DNA of 7,077 nucleotides from Alcaligenaceae bacterium UBA6179 (GTDB taxonomy: Bacteria > Pseudomonadota > Gammaproteobacteria > Burkholderiales > Burkholderiaceae_B). Below the pieces are notes generated by a model. That model was not told the origin of the DNA and did not search any database. It saw nothing but the letters and a program-made list of their open reading frames with translations. This document shows, one piece after another, positions 1-6,002 of the stretch; position 1 is the stretch's first letter, and every line of letters begins with the position of its first letter. The position numbers were made by a program, and so were the translations under genes. The stretch covers positions 7,153-14,229 of the forward strand of contig DITR01000138.1 of the NCBI GenBank assembly GCA_002422175.1, read 5' to 3'.

Positions 1-1134
1 CCCATCAAAGTACCGCGCCGCCGCGCCGTTAAAAAGACCGTCAAAAAGTCGCTTGAAACAGCACTGACTGTCACAGATGATTCGTTGGTTTCAGCCCGCG
101 ATCAAAAACGTTTTTCTTTGTTGGTTGAAGATGCTCACCATATCGAAAGTCAAATCGAGACATTAAAAAAATTAGTTGATCAGCATCGTATTATTTTTGC
201 CCAAACCATCAACCCGCTAGTAAAACGTCAAGACGAAATCAAGCGCAACATGGTGATTTGGTTAAACCAAAGAATGCTACAAGGCAAACTTGCACCCCGC
301 GTACAACGCATGTTGGGTGAAATCATTACCGCTATGGCGCTTGACTATGCCTTGGCAGGTGATGAAAAAATGCGTGAAATACATGACTTGCATAGCGAAA
401 CACCGCTGGCTGATCTTGAACGCATTCAGATGGAAGAAGCCCAAGCGTTCTATGAAGAAATGATGAATGAAGAAGCTGAAAATCCTGAAGATTTTGATTC
501 GCTTGAAGACATGATTCAAGCGCGCTTTGATCAAATGCACAAAAAGGCCCAAGAAAAAGCCAAAGATCAGCAAAAACAAAACTCAAAAAAACAAAAATAT
601 CAAGATGCTGAACACACCAAACAAATACTCGACAAAGCAGGCCAAGCATTAAGGCACATTTATCGTCAACTCGCCCGTCAACTTCATCCTGATCGTGAGC
701 CAGACCCTGAAGTTCGCAAACAAAAAAATGAATTGATGAGCCAAGCCAATATTGCTTATGGTCGTCAGGATGTGGTGGCACTTCTAAGACTGCAAACACA
801 ATTTAACGACAAATCAGGTGGCGACAGTCAATCAGGTGTTGCGGGCAATTCTCTGCATACATTTGGTGCGCAATCAACCCAGGGGCTGATTGAACTGCTT
901 CAAATTCGAATAAAAGCGCTCAATCGCGAACATCGTGATGCTGAGTTGCACGCTGTTGCCGAATTTGTTCTACCTTCTTCGCGTGCCTTAACGAGTGAAC
1001 GCCTAAATCAACACCTTGAATCAATCAAACTCAGGCAGCAGCTTCGCATTCGCGATTTAAAAGGCGAGTTTGTACAAATTCAAAATGACTCAGGCTTGTC
1101 AAAATGGTTAAAAGAACAAGCGCTGTTTGCTTAG
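1..1134 (+). CDS. J-domain (DnaJ-like) protein, 5' end outside the window
   Basis: The reading frame is open from the first base of the window to a TAG at 1132-1134, so the gene starts upstream. The TTG at 85 is not a convincing start, because the 28 codons before it encode a plausible basic tail (PRRRAVKKTVKK). The visible part is 377 residues. The clearest motif is a C-terminal J-domain core, with IYRQLARQLHPDRE around the HPD tripeptide (bases 685-693, about residue 229 of the visible protein). It is followed by the helix NELMSQANIAYGRQD. The HPD motif is the known contact that stimulates the DnaK ATPase. Before it lies a very charged Lys/Gln/Glu-rich stretch (roughly bases 530-630), probably a helix or linker, and the N-terminal third is also helical and charged. 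There is no signal peptide, Gly/Phe region or zinc-finger cysteine set, so this is not DnaJ itself but a J-domain co-chaperone of unknown client. It converges on otnC and has no obvious functional link to the sugar-acid genes. Confidence 0.8.
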   Translation, partial: PIKVPRRRAVKKTVKKSLETALTVTDDSLVSARDQKRFSLLVEDAHHIESQIETLKKLVDQHRIIFAQTINPLVKRQDEIKRNMVIWLNQRMLQGKLAPRVQRMLGEIITAMALDYALAGDEKMREIHDLHSETPLADLERIQMEEAQAFYEEMMNEEAENPEDFDSLEDMIQARFDQMHKKAQEKAKDQQKQNSKKQKYQDAEHTKQILDKAGQALRHIYRQLARQLHPDREPDPEVRKQKNELMSQANIAYGRQDVVALLRLQTQFNDKSGGDSQSGVAGNSLHTFGAQSTQGLIELLQIRIKALNREHRDAELHAVAEFVLPSSRALTSERLNQHLESIKLRQQLRIRDLKGEFVQIQNDSGLSKWLKEQALFA

Positions 1135-1149
1135 TGGTTTAAGTTCCCT

Positions 1150-1806
1150 TCACCATTTGGCATCAAAATGGTCGCGTAGCTCTTGAATTTGAGTTTCAGA
1201 CAAAGGTATTGGCTTGACCATCAAATACAACCGTGCTGTTTCTTCTAATTCTTCTAGAACAGCGCTCGCTTGCGAAAGATTTTGATGCCATACATTTGGG
1301 CCTAAACGATCAAGCAACACAGCCCTTATGGGGGTATTGACGGCTTGCATTTCGCGAATTTTTTGAGAAATGATCTCACCCACTTTAGGGTCGCCTGGCC
1401 GACAATAGGGAATGAACGGCACATGCCCAACCTTCATAACAAAGTAAGGTGTTATGGGCGGCAAAACATCTTCCTGATGCCACACGCCACCTAACGTTAA
1501 AGCAACTAAGTGAGTGCTATGGGTATGAATAACGCACTGTGCAGTGGGGTCTGCGGCATAAATAGCGCGGTGCAAAGCAAAAGTTTTAGAAGCGCGGTCG
1601 CCACTGATCTGATGGCCGTTCACATCGACCTTAGCGATTGAATTAACATTTAAATACCCTAGACAAGCATCTGTGGGGGTGATTAAATACCCACCACTTT
1701 GGGGTAACCGAACGCTGATATTGCCCGCAGACGCGTGCACGTAATGGCGCTGATAAAGAGAGCGCCCTACTCTACAGATTTCTTCTCGAAGCTCAGCTTC
1801 ATTCAT
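1150..1806 (-). CDS. otnC: 3-oxo-tetronate 4-phosphate decarboxylase, class II aldolase family (OtnC-like)
   Basis: This 218-residue protein of the class II aldolase/adducin family has the usual family length. Members called OtnC decarboxylate 3-oxo-tetronate 4-phosphate to dihydroxyacetone phosphate and CO2 in the cytoplasm. Visible family motifs are HASAGNISVRL (24-34), TPTDACLGYL (43-52), the HTHSTH metal-binding motif (His94 and His96), PYFVMKVGHVPFIPYCRPGD (120-139) and LEELEETARL (185-194). The ATG at 1804-1806 overlaps the last codons of otnK by 8 bases (ATGAATGA), so it is probably translated by coupling; no strong ribosome binding site is seen. It is the last gene of the leftward operon. 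Oddities: where I recall the family having SKE before the FxLH segment, this protein has SKT (Thr75). Where I recall NHGP with the third metal-binding His, it has RLGP (Leu168). Assignment to the family is firm. The OtnC role rests mainly on its place beside ltnD and otnK. Confidence 0.85.
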   Translation of the reverse strand: MNEAELREEICRVGRSLYQRHYVHASAGNISVRLPQSGGYLITPTDACLGYLNVNSIAKVDVNGHQISGDRASKTFALHRAIYAADPTAQCVIHTHSTHLVALTLGGVWHQEDVLPPITPYFVMKVGHVPFIPYCRPGDPKVGEIISQKIREMQAVNTPIRAVLLDRLGPNVWHQNLSQASAVLEELEETARLYLMVKPIPLSETQIQELRDHFDAKW

Positions 1807-3088
1807 TTAATTTTCTAAAAGCCTCTGTGAAAAAATCAACATCGCCAAAATTACCTGATTTGAGGGCAATATAAACAAGCTCATCATCAACTGTCGCAGA
1901 TGTCCAGGGAACACCGGGAGCAATTTGAGGCCCAATTGTCATGTTATCAATGCTTAAAGCTTTAATCACTGCACCCGACGTTTCGCCCCCTGCGACAACA
2001 AGTTGCTTAACGCCAAGACTCACTAGTTTTTCAGCAATGTTTGCTAGGGCTGTCTCAATTAATTGACCCGCATAATCGATGCCTAAGGTGTTTTGTAACT
2101 GCTTGACCGTTTCAGGTTCTGCCGTAGCGTAGAACAAAATAGGCTGTTTACCTAGAAGTGGTTGAGCCCAGAGCAAAGCCTGACCCAGAACATCTACACC
2201 CTGATCAAGTGCTAAGGGGTCAATACGGAAACAGGGCAACCCTAATTTGCGAAAGTGATCTACCTGAGCATTCGTAGCAAGAGAACAGCTACCCGAAAGT
2301 ATGGCCTGAAAACCTTGACCTTGCCCAAACCCACGATGAGTTGATTCATCATCTAATCGGCTCAAACCCCAATTATGAGGCAAACCGATCGCAATACCTG
2401 ACCCAGCTGTAACCAAAGGCATGCCTGCCAAGGCTTGCCCCATGGCATATAAATCGTCATTGGACATCACATCTAAAATCGCGATTTCAATACCATCAGC
2501 TTGTAGGTCTTTAAATTTTTGCTTAATGGCTTCAGCACCTTTTTTAATGGTCAAATAATCAACCAACCCCACTTTACGTTGGGTTTGCGATTGCAACACA
2601 CGCACCAAATTAGCATCAGTCATAGGCGTCAAAGGATGATTTTTCATGCCACTGTCTGAAAGCAATTGATCGCCCACAAATAAATGCCCTTTGTATATCG
2701 TTCTGTGCGCTTCAGGAAATGCGGGGCATGCAACCGTAAAATCACTCTTTAAAGCCTTTAATAAGGCATCAATAACGGGACCAATATTGCCTTGTGCGGT
2801 TGAGTCAAAGGTTGAACAATACTTAAAATAAATTTGCTCAACACCTTGTGACTGCAGCCAATACAAGGCCTCTAATGACTGAGAAATCGCGTCGCTTGCC
2901 GGTATAGTGCGCGTCTTTAAGGCGACAACAATGGCGTCTGCATCAATACGAGCGTTTTGATTAAAGGGAACACCAATTGTCTGCACGGTACGCATGCCAC
3001 TTCTAACCAAGTTATTGGCTAAATCAGTCGCACCGGTAAAGTCATCTGCTATGCAACCTAAGACAGGTTTTTTAGGCAATGTTTTCAT
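1799..3088 (-). CDS. otnK: 3-oxo-tetronate kinase, four-carbon acid sugar kinase family (DUF1537)
   Basis: This 429-residue protein has the full length expected for the DUF1537 four-carbon acid sugar kinases. OtnK phosphorylates 3-oxo-tetronate at O4 with ATP, making the substrate of OtnC. The N-terminal sugar-acid domain begins with GCIADDFTGATD (11-22), the family hallmark, and includes KYCSTFDST (89-97) and CPAFPEAHRT (121-130). The linker region carries LVTAGSGIAIGLP (225-237). The C-terminal nucleotide-binding domain has ILSGSCS (263-269), VVAGGETSGAV (364-374), PGVPW (391-395) and LKSGNFG (409-415). The ATG at 3086-3088 shares four bases (ATGA) with the ltnD stop, and its own stop overlaps the otnC start by 8 bases, so the three genes form one tightly coupled operon. 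A D-threonate or erythronate kinase (DtnK type) is the main alternative in this family. The neighbouring otnC and ltnD, and the absence of pdxA2, favour OtnK. Confidence 0.92.
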   Translation of the reverse strand: MKTLPKKPVLGCIADDFTGATDLANNLVRSGMRTVQTIGVPFNQNARIDADAIVVALKTRTIPASDAISQSLEALYWLQSQGVEQIYFKYCSTFDSTAQGNIGPVIDALLKALKSDFTVACPAFPEAHRTIYKGHLFVGDQLLSDSGMKNHPLTPMTDANLVRVLQSQTQRKVGLVDYLTIKKGAEAIKQKFKDLQADGIEIAILDVMSNDDLYAMGQALAGMPLVTAGSGIAIGLPHNWGLSRLDDESTHRGFGQGQGFQAILSGSCSLATNAQVDHFRKLGLPCFRIDPLALDQGVDVLGQALLWAQPLLGKQPILFYATAEPETVKQLQNTLGIDYAGQLIETALANIAEKLVSLGVKQLVVAGGETSGAVIKALSIDNMTIGPQIAPGVPWTSATVDDELVYIALKSGNFGDVDFFTEAFRKLNE

Positions 3089-3981
3089 TTCTTTTCTGGC
3101 AAGGTAATGCCCGGAAATATTTTAATAACAGCCGAATCATCTTCCCGACCATACCCTGCACTAGAAGCCTGCATAAACATTTGATGTGCCGTGGCTGAGA
3201 GTGGTAATGGAAATTTGCTTGCTCTTGCCGTATCAAGAACCAAGCCTAAATCTTTTACAAAAATATCGACTGCTGAAAGTGGTGTGTAGTCGGCCGCTAA
3301 AACATGAGCCATACGGTTTTCAAACATCCAGCTGTTGCCTGCACTATGGGTAATCACTTCGTACAGGGCATCTGCCGAAACCCCTTCACGCAAACCTAAG
3401 GCCATCGCCTCGGCAGCCGCAGCAATGTGCACGCCGGCTAACAATTGATTAATGATTTTGACTTGACTACCCGGACCGGCTTGATCACCCAGTTTGTATA
3501 CCTTAGCTGCCATACTCTCGAGGGCATTGCCCACTTTTTCGTAGGCGCTTGGGGTACCCGCACTCATGATTGTCATTTGAGCCGAGGCGGCCTTCGCGGC
3601 ACCACCCGAGATGGGTGCATCTAAATACAGCAGACCTAAATCGTTTAAGCGCTTTTCAAGCGCAATAGACCAATTGGGGTCAACCGTTGAGCACATCACA
3701 TAAAGGCTGCCTTTGGCCATGGCGCTTGCAGCACCCTTGTCACCAAACAACAATGCTTCAGTTTGCTCTGCATTCACCACCACACCGACAATAACTTCAA
3801 CATGCTTAGCTAACGCTGCCGGTGTGTCATGTGCCACCCCACCCGCTTTGGCAAAATCATCGGCAGCCTCTTTGCGAATATCGCAAACATGCACCTCATA
3901 ACCTGCGCGCCTTAATGAACCTGCCATACCAAGGCCCATAGCACCCAAGCCGATTAACCCGATTTTTTGTTGACTCATCAT
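3085..3981 (-). CDS. ltnD: L-threonate dehydrogenase, beta-hydroxyacid dehydrogenase family
   Basis: LtnD is an NAD-dependent cytoplasmic enzyme that oxidises C2 of L-threonate to 2-oxo-tetronate, the first step of the pathway. The 298-residue protein has the family's standard length. It shows a Rossmann motif IGLIGLGAMGLGMA (7-20), CSTVDP (97-102), the substrate-binding DAPISGG (121-127), and GSQVKIINQLLAG (171-183) with the presumed catalytic Lys175 and Asn178. FVKDLG (241-246) and the C-terminal GYGREDDSAVIK (277-288) follow; the last is typical of the LtnD branch rather than of GlxR or MmsB. The gene leads the leftward operon, and its stop overlaps the otnK start by four bases. Two ATGs stand in tandem at 3981 and 3978. 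An AGG at 3987-3985 on the minus strand lies only 3 bases before the first but 6 before the second, so translation may begin at 3978. Its paralogue glxR lies on the opposite arm. Confidence 0.92.
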   Translation of the reverse strand: MMSQQKIGLIGLGAMGLGMAGSLRRAGYEVHVCDIRKEAADDFAKAGGVAHDTPAALAKHVEVIVGVVVNAEQTEALLFGDKGAASAMAKGSLYVMCSTVDPNWSIALEKRLNDLGLLYLDAPISGGAAKAASAQMTIMSAGTPSAYEKVGNALESMAAKVYKLGDQAGPGSQVKIINQLLAGVHIAAAAEAMALGLREGVSADALYEVITHSAGNSWMFENRMAHVLAADYTPLSAVDIFVKDLGLVLDTARASKFPLPLSATAHQMFMQASSAGYGREDDSAVIKIFPGITLPEKK

Positions 3982-3984
3982 TTG

Positions 3985-3987
3985 CCT
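3985..3987 (-). promoter_or_regulatory. Weak ribosome binding site of ltnD, bearing on its start
   Basis: On the minus strand the sequence reads TTAGGCAA immediately before tandem ATG codons. The AGG core is 3 bases from the first ATG (3981) and 6 from the second (3978). The usual spacing favours the second, which would shorten LtnD by one Met. The effect on the protein is negligible. Confidence 0.45.
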
Positions 3988-4055
3988 AATTTAAATAATA
4001 TATTTGAGGTTACAAAATGCACCATGACTAAAAACCCGTTACAAGTAATCAATAA

Positions 4056-4096
4056 AATCAAACTGAATTGTAATATGTGTCATATATTATTTGATT
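4056..4096. repeat. AT-rich inverted repeats, possible operator
   Basis: AATCAAA at 4056-4062 is matched by its exact complement TTTGATT at 4090-4096. Between them lies a shorter palindrome, ATATG (4073-4077) and CATAT (4081-4085) around TGT. The two repeats are not exactly concentric (centres 4076 and 4079), so they may be separate elements or chance in AT-rich DNA. The position, mid-way between divergent genes, is where a shared operator would be expected. Confidence 0.35.
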
Positions 4097-4142
4097 GATA
4101 AGTTTTTCAGAAAAGTGCGTTGAACTATTTCTATTAAGTCAT

Positions 4143-4163
4143 CTATCGAAACTGATTCGATAG
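4143..4163. promoter_or_regulatory. Perfect 8-base inverted repeat upstream of hyi (operator or leader hairpin)
   Basis: CTATCGAA (4143-4150) and TTCGATAG (4156-4163) are exact reverse complements around the 5-base spacer ACTGA. The element ends 22 bases before the hyi ATG. That size and location fit the binding site of a dimeric repressor, or a hairpin at the 5' end of the transcript. It is not a terminator, since it lies upstream of the gene it would serve and is followed by an A-rich, not T-rich, tract. Which regulator binds is unknown. Confidence 0.5.
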
Positions 4164-4185
4164 TAGATTAAAAAAGTGAAAAAAT

Positions 4186-4962
4186 ATGCCTAAATTTGCA
4201 GCAAACTTAACTATGCTTTTTACTGAAAGGCCTTTTTTAGAGCGCTTTGAAGCGGCACACAAAAATGGTTTTAAAGCAGTTGAATTTTTATTTCCCTACG
4301 CATGGCCAGCCGATGAGCTGAAAGCCTTACTTGATAAAAACCACCTTGAGTTAGTGTTACACAACCTACCCCCAGGTGACTGGGATGCTGGAGAACGCGG
4401 CATAGCCTGCCACCCTGATCGCATTGAAGAATTCAAAGAAGGCGTTGCGAGGGGCATTGCCTACGCCAACATTTTAGGTGTTAAACAGCTCAATTGCTTA
4501 GCCGGAAAATTGCCATCAGAAACTGACTTGGCCACTGTGCAGGCAACATTGGTCAATAATTTTAAATACGCTGCCAATGAATTTAAGAAAAACGGTTTAC
4601 GCCTGCTTATTGAACCGATTAATTTTTATGATGTGCCTGGGTTTTATTTAAATACAACACAACAGGCCTTAGATTTAATAGATGAGGTTGGTTCAGACAA
4701 TGTGTTTATACAGTACGACATTTACCATATGCAACGCATGGAAGGTGAGATTGCGGCCACGATAGAAAAGCTCTTACCCAAGATTGCACATATTCAAATT
4801 GCCGACAACCCAGGCCGTTTTGAACCCGGTACAGGTGAATTAAATTATGCTTTCCTGTTTAAACACCTAGACCAAATAGGCTATCAAGGCTCAGTTGGGT
4901 GTGAGTACAAACCTAAAACAACAACAGAAGCAGGTTTAGGTTGGATTAAATTATTGAATTAA
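4186..4962 (+). CDS. hyi: Hydroxypyruvate isomerase, Hyi/OtnI family
   Basis: This 258-residue TIM-barrel sugar isomerase of the AP endonuclease family 2 superfamily has the normal length. Hyi interconverts hydroxypyruvate and tartronate semialdehyde; the sister enzyme OtnI converts 2-oxo- to 3-oxo-tetronate. The sequence follows E. coli Hyi as I remember it: MPKFAANLTMLF (1-12), LHNLPPGDWDAGERGIAC (58-75), LIEPINFYDVPGF (141-153), IQYDIYHMQRMEGE (175-188), QIADNPGRFEPGTGE (204-218) and CEYKPKTTTEAGLGW (239-253). E. coli OtnI (YgbM) differs at several of these, for example IQLDTFHAQ and LVEALSP. Expected metal ligands Glu143, Asp178, Gln204 and Glu240 are present. The ATG at 4186 gives the canonical N-terminus; its ribosome binding site is weak (AGTGA about 6 bases upstream). 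It is transcribed divergently from ltnD and upstream of glxR. It may also supply the missing OtnI activity, which sequence alone cannot settle. Confidence 0.88.
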   Translation: MPKFAANLTMLFTERPFLERFEAAHKNGFKAVEFLFPYAWPADELKALLDKNHLELVLHNLPPGDWDAGERGIACHPDRIEEFKEGVARGIAYANILGVKQLNCLAGKLPSETDLATVQATLVNNFKYAANEFKKNGLRLLIEPINFYDVPGFYLNTTQQALDLIDEVGSDNVFIQYDIYHMQRMEGEIAATIEKLLPKIAHIQIADNPGRFEPGTGELNYAFLFKHLDQIGYQGSVGCEYKPKTTTEAGLGWIKLLN

Positions 4963-4968
4963 AAACCT

Positions 4969-5024
4969 TGCACAAATACAGTCAGTTTATATAAATAAAC
5001 TGATCTCTCAATTTGTTTTGTGCA
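4969..5024. repeat. Nested inverted repeat between hyi and glxR
   Basis: An inner stem pairs TCAGTTTAT (4982-4990) with ATAAACTGA (4995-5003) around the loop ATAA, nine exact pairs. An outer stem pairs TGCACAAA (4969-4976) with TTTGTGCA (5017-5024), eight exact pairs. ACAAAT (4972-4977) can alternatively pair with ATTTGT (5011-5016), so two outer folds compete. The element begins seven bases after the hyi stop. It lacks the GC-rich stem followed by a T run of an intrinsic terminator. It could be an mRNA processing or stabilising structure that sets hyi and glxR at different levels, or an operator for a promoter in front of glxR. Confidence 0.6.
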
Positions 5025-5044
5025 TTCAGTTAAATTGAACACAC

Positions 5045-5050
5045 TATAAA
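5045..5050 (+). promoter_or_regulatory. Possible -10 box of an internal promoter for glxR
   Basis: TATAAA lies 30 bases before the glxR ATG in an AT-rich gap long enough to hold a promoter. No good -35 hexamer stands 16-18 bases upstream (the nearest fair match, TTGTGC at 5018-5023, is 21 bases away). The call is tentative and would imply that glxR and the kinase gene can be expressed apart from hyi. Confidence 0.2.
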
Positions 5051-5080
5051 TTTATTCATAACAACTTCATAAAGAGACTA

Positions 5081-5989
5081 ATGACAATGAGCAACACAAA
5101 ACCTAACATCGGTTTTATAGGCCTAGGCATTATGGGTACCCCCATGGTCAATCACTTGATCACCGCGGGTTACACCGTTTTTACATATACTCGCAGCAAA
5201 ATACCGGCTACATTCAATAGCGCGTCAGCCACACTATGCCAAAGCAACCAAGAGGTTGCTCAACATGCTGACATCATTTTTATGATGGTACCTGACACCC
5301 CAAACGTTGAAGAGGTTTTATTCAAAGAAAATGGCGTTGCGGCGGGGTTATCTCAAGGCAAAATTGTCGTAGATATGAGCTCTATTTCACCGATTGCCAC
5401 CAAAGCGTTTGCCCAAAAGATACGGGCTTTAGGGTGTGAATACCTTGATGCACCGGTTTCAGGTGGCGAGGTAGGTGCTAAAAATGCAACCCTGTCAATT
5501 ATGGTGGGTGGCGAAGATGCAACCTTTGCCACAGTTAAACCCTTATTTGAACTGATGGGCAAAAACATCACTCATGTCGGTGCTGTGGGTGACGGTCAAA
5601 CTGCCAAAGTGGCAAACCAAATTATTGTGGCACTCAATATTGAAGCCGTCAGCGAGGCTTTATTGTTTGCCGCTAAAGCCGGTGCTGACCCTGCCAAAGT
5701 TCGTCAAGCCTTGATGGGAGGCTTTGCTTCGAGCAAAATTCTCGAAGTGCATGGTGAACGCATGATTAATCGTTCTTTTGACCCTGGGTTTCGTATCGAG
5801 CTTCATCAAAAAGATCTTAACCTGGCTTTATCTAGCGCCAAAGCGTTAGGCGTATCATTACCCAATACAGCTACCGCACAAGAGCTCTTTAATTCTTGTG
5901 TCGCACATGGTGGCAAAGCTTGGGATCATTCAGCAATGGTACGAGCGCTAGAAAAATTAGCAAATTTTGAGATCGGTCAAAAAGCGTAA
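5081..5989 (+). CDS. glxR: 2-hydroxy-3-oxopropionate (tartronate semialdehyde) reductase
   Basis: GlxR reduces tartronate semialdehyde to D-glycerate with NAD(P)H in the cytoplasm, the step after Hyi. The 302-residue protein is a full-length beta-hydroxyacid dehydrogenase. It shows a Rossmann motif IGFIGLGIMGTPM (10-22), MVPDTPNVEEVLF (69-81), DMSSISP (98-104), DAPVSGGEVGA (123-133), and GQTAKVANQIIVALNIEAVSE (172-192) with the presumed catalytic Lys176 and Asn179. FDPGFRIELHQKDLNLAL (233-250) and DHSAMV (282-287) follow. The MVPDTPNVEEVLF, SSISP and FRIELHQKDLNLAL segments are characteristic of the GlxR/GarR branch and separate it from LtnD. Two in-frame ATGs (5081 and 5087) follow AAGAGA at 5072-5077. 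The first gives the longer protein and close spacing, and either could be used. The 13-base gap to the glycerate kinase gene indicates co-transcription. Confidence 0.93.
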   Translation: MTMSNTKPNIGFIGLGIMGTPMVNHLITAGYTVFTYTRSKIPATFNSASATLCQSNQEVAQHADIIFMMVPDTPNVEEVLFKENGVAAGLSQGKIVVDMSSISPIATKAFAQKIRALGCEYLDAPVSGGEVGAKNATLSIMVGGEDATFATVKPLFELMGKNITHVGAVGDGQTAKVANQIIVALNIEAVSEALLFAAKAGADPAKVRQALMGGFASSKILEVHGERMINRSFDPGFRIELHQKDLNLALSSAKALGVSLPNTATAQELFNSCVAHGGKAWDHSAMVRALEKLANFEIGQKA

Positions 5990-6002
5990 ATCGGCAACAA
6001 CA

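Larger units (their letters stand above)
3982..4185. promoter_or_regulatory. Divergent intergenic region between ltnD and hyi
   Basis: This AT-rich, gene-free stretch of 204 bases lies between two genes that point away from each other, so it should hold promoters for both arms and probably their shared control. I could not find a pair of good -35 and -10 boxes at normal spacing on either strand. Partial -10-like hexamers occur (TATTAT at 4085-4090 on plus, TACAAT at 4072-4067 on minus) but without matching -35 boxes, which would suit activator-dependent promoters. Three inverted repeats, listed separately or in this entry, are operator candidates: CTATCGAA with TTCGATAG, ATATG with CATAT (4073-4085), and AATCAAA with TTTGATT. 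No regulator gene is in the window, so the controlling protein is unknown. I see no small ORF or RNA gene here. Confidence 0.7.

Noticed and set aside
277..799. Minus-strand open frames of 100 and 155 codons opposite the J-domain gene
   Set aside because: They lie wholly inside a well-supported plus-strand gene, their translations are low-complexity Phe/His/Leu-rich strings typical of antisense frames, and no start signals or family motifs are seen.
1152..1172. Hairpin ACCATTT / AAATGGT at the end of otnC as a terminator between convergent genes
   Set aside because: The 7-pair stem is AT-rich, overlaps the last otnC codons and has no T run on either strand, so it does not support a terminator call.
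3713..3901. 62-codon plus-strand frame inside ltnD
   Set aside because: It is antisense to the conserved N-terminal half of LtnD, and its Ala/Ser/Thr-rich translation is what an antisense frame of this gene would give.
3982..4185. Small RNA or riboswitch in the divergent gap
   Set aside because: The palindromes are short and AT-rich, no terminator follows them, and no known riboswitch core was recognised.
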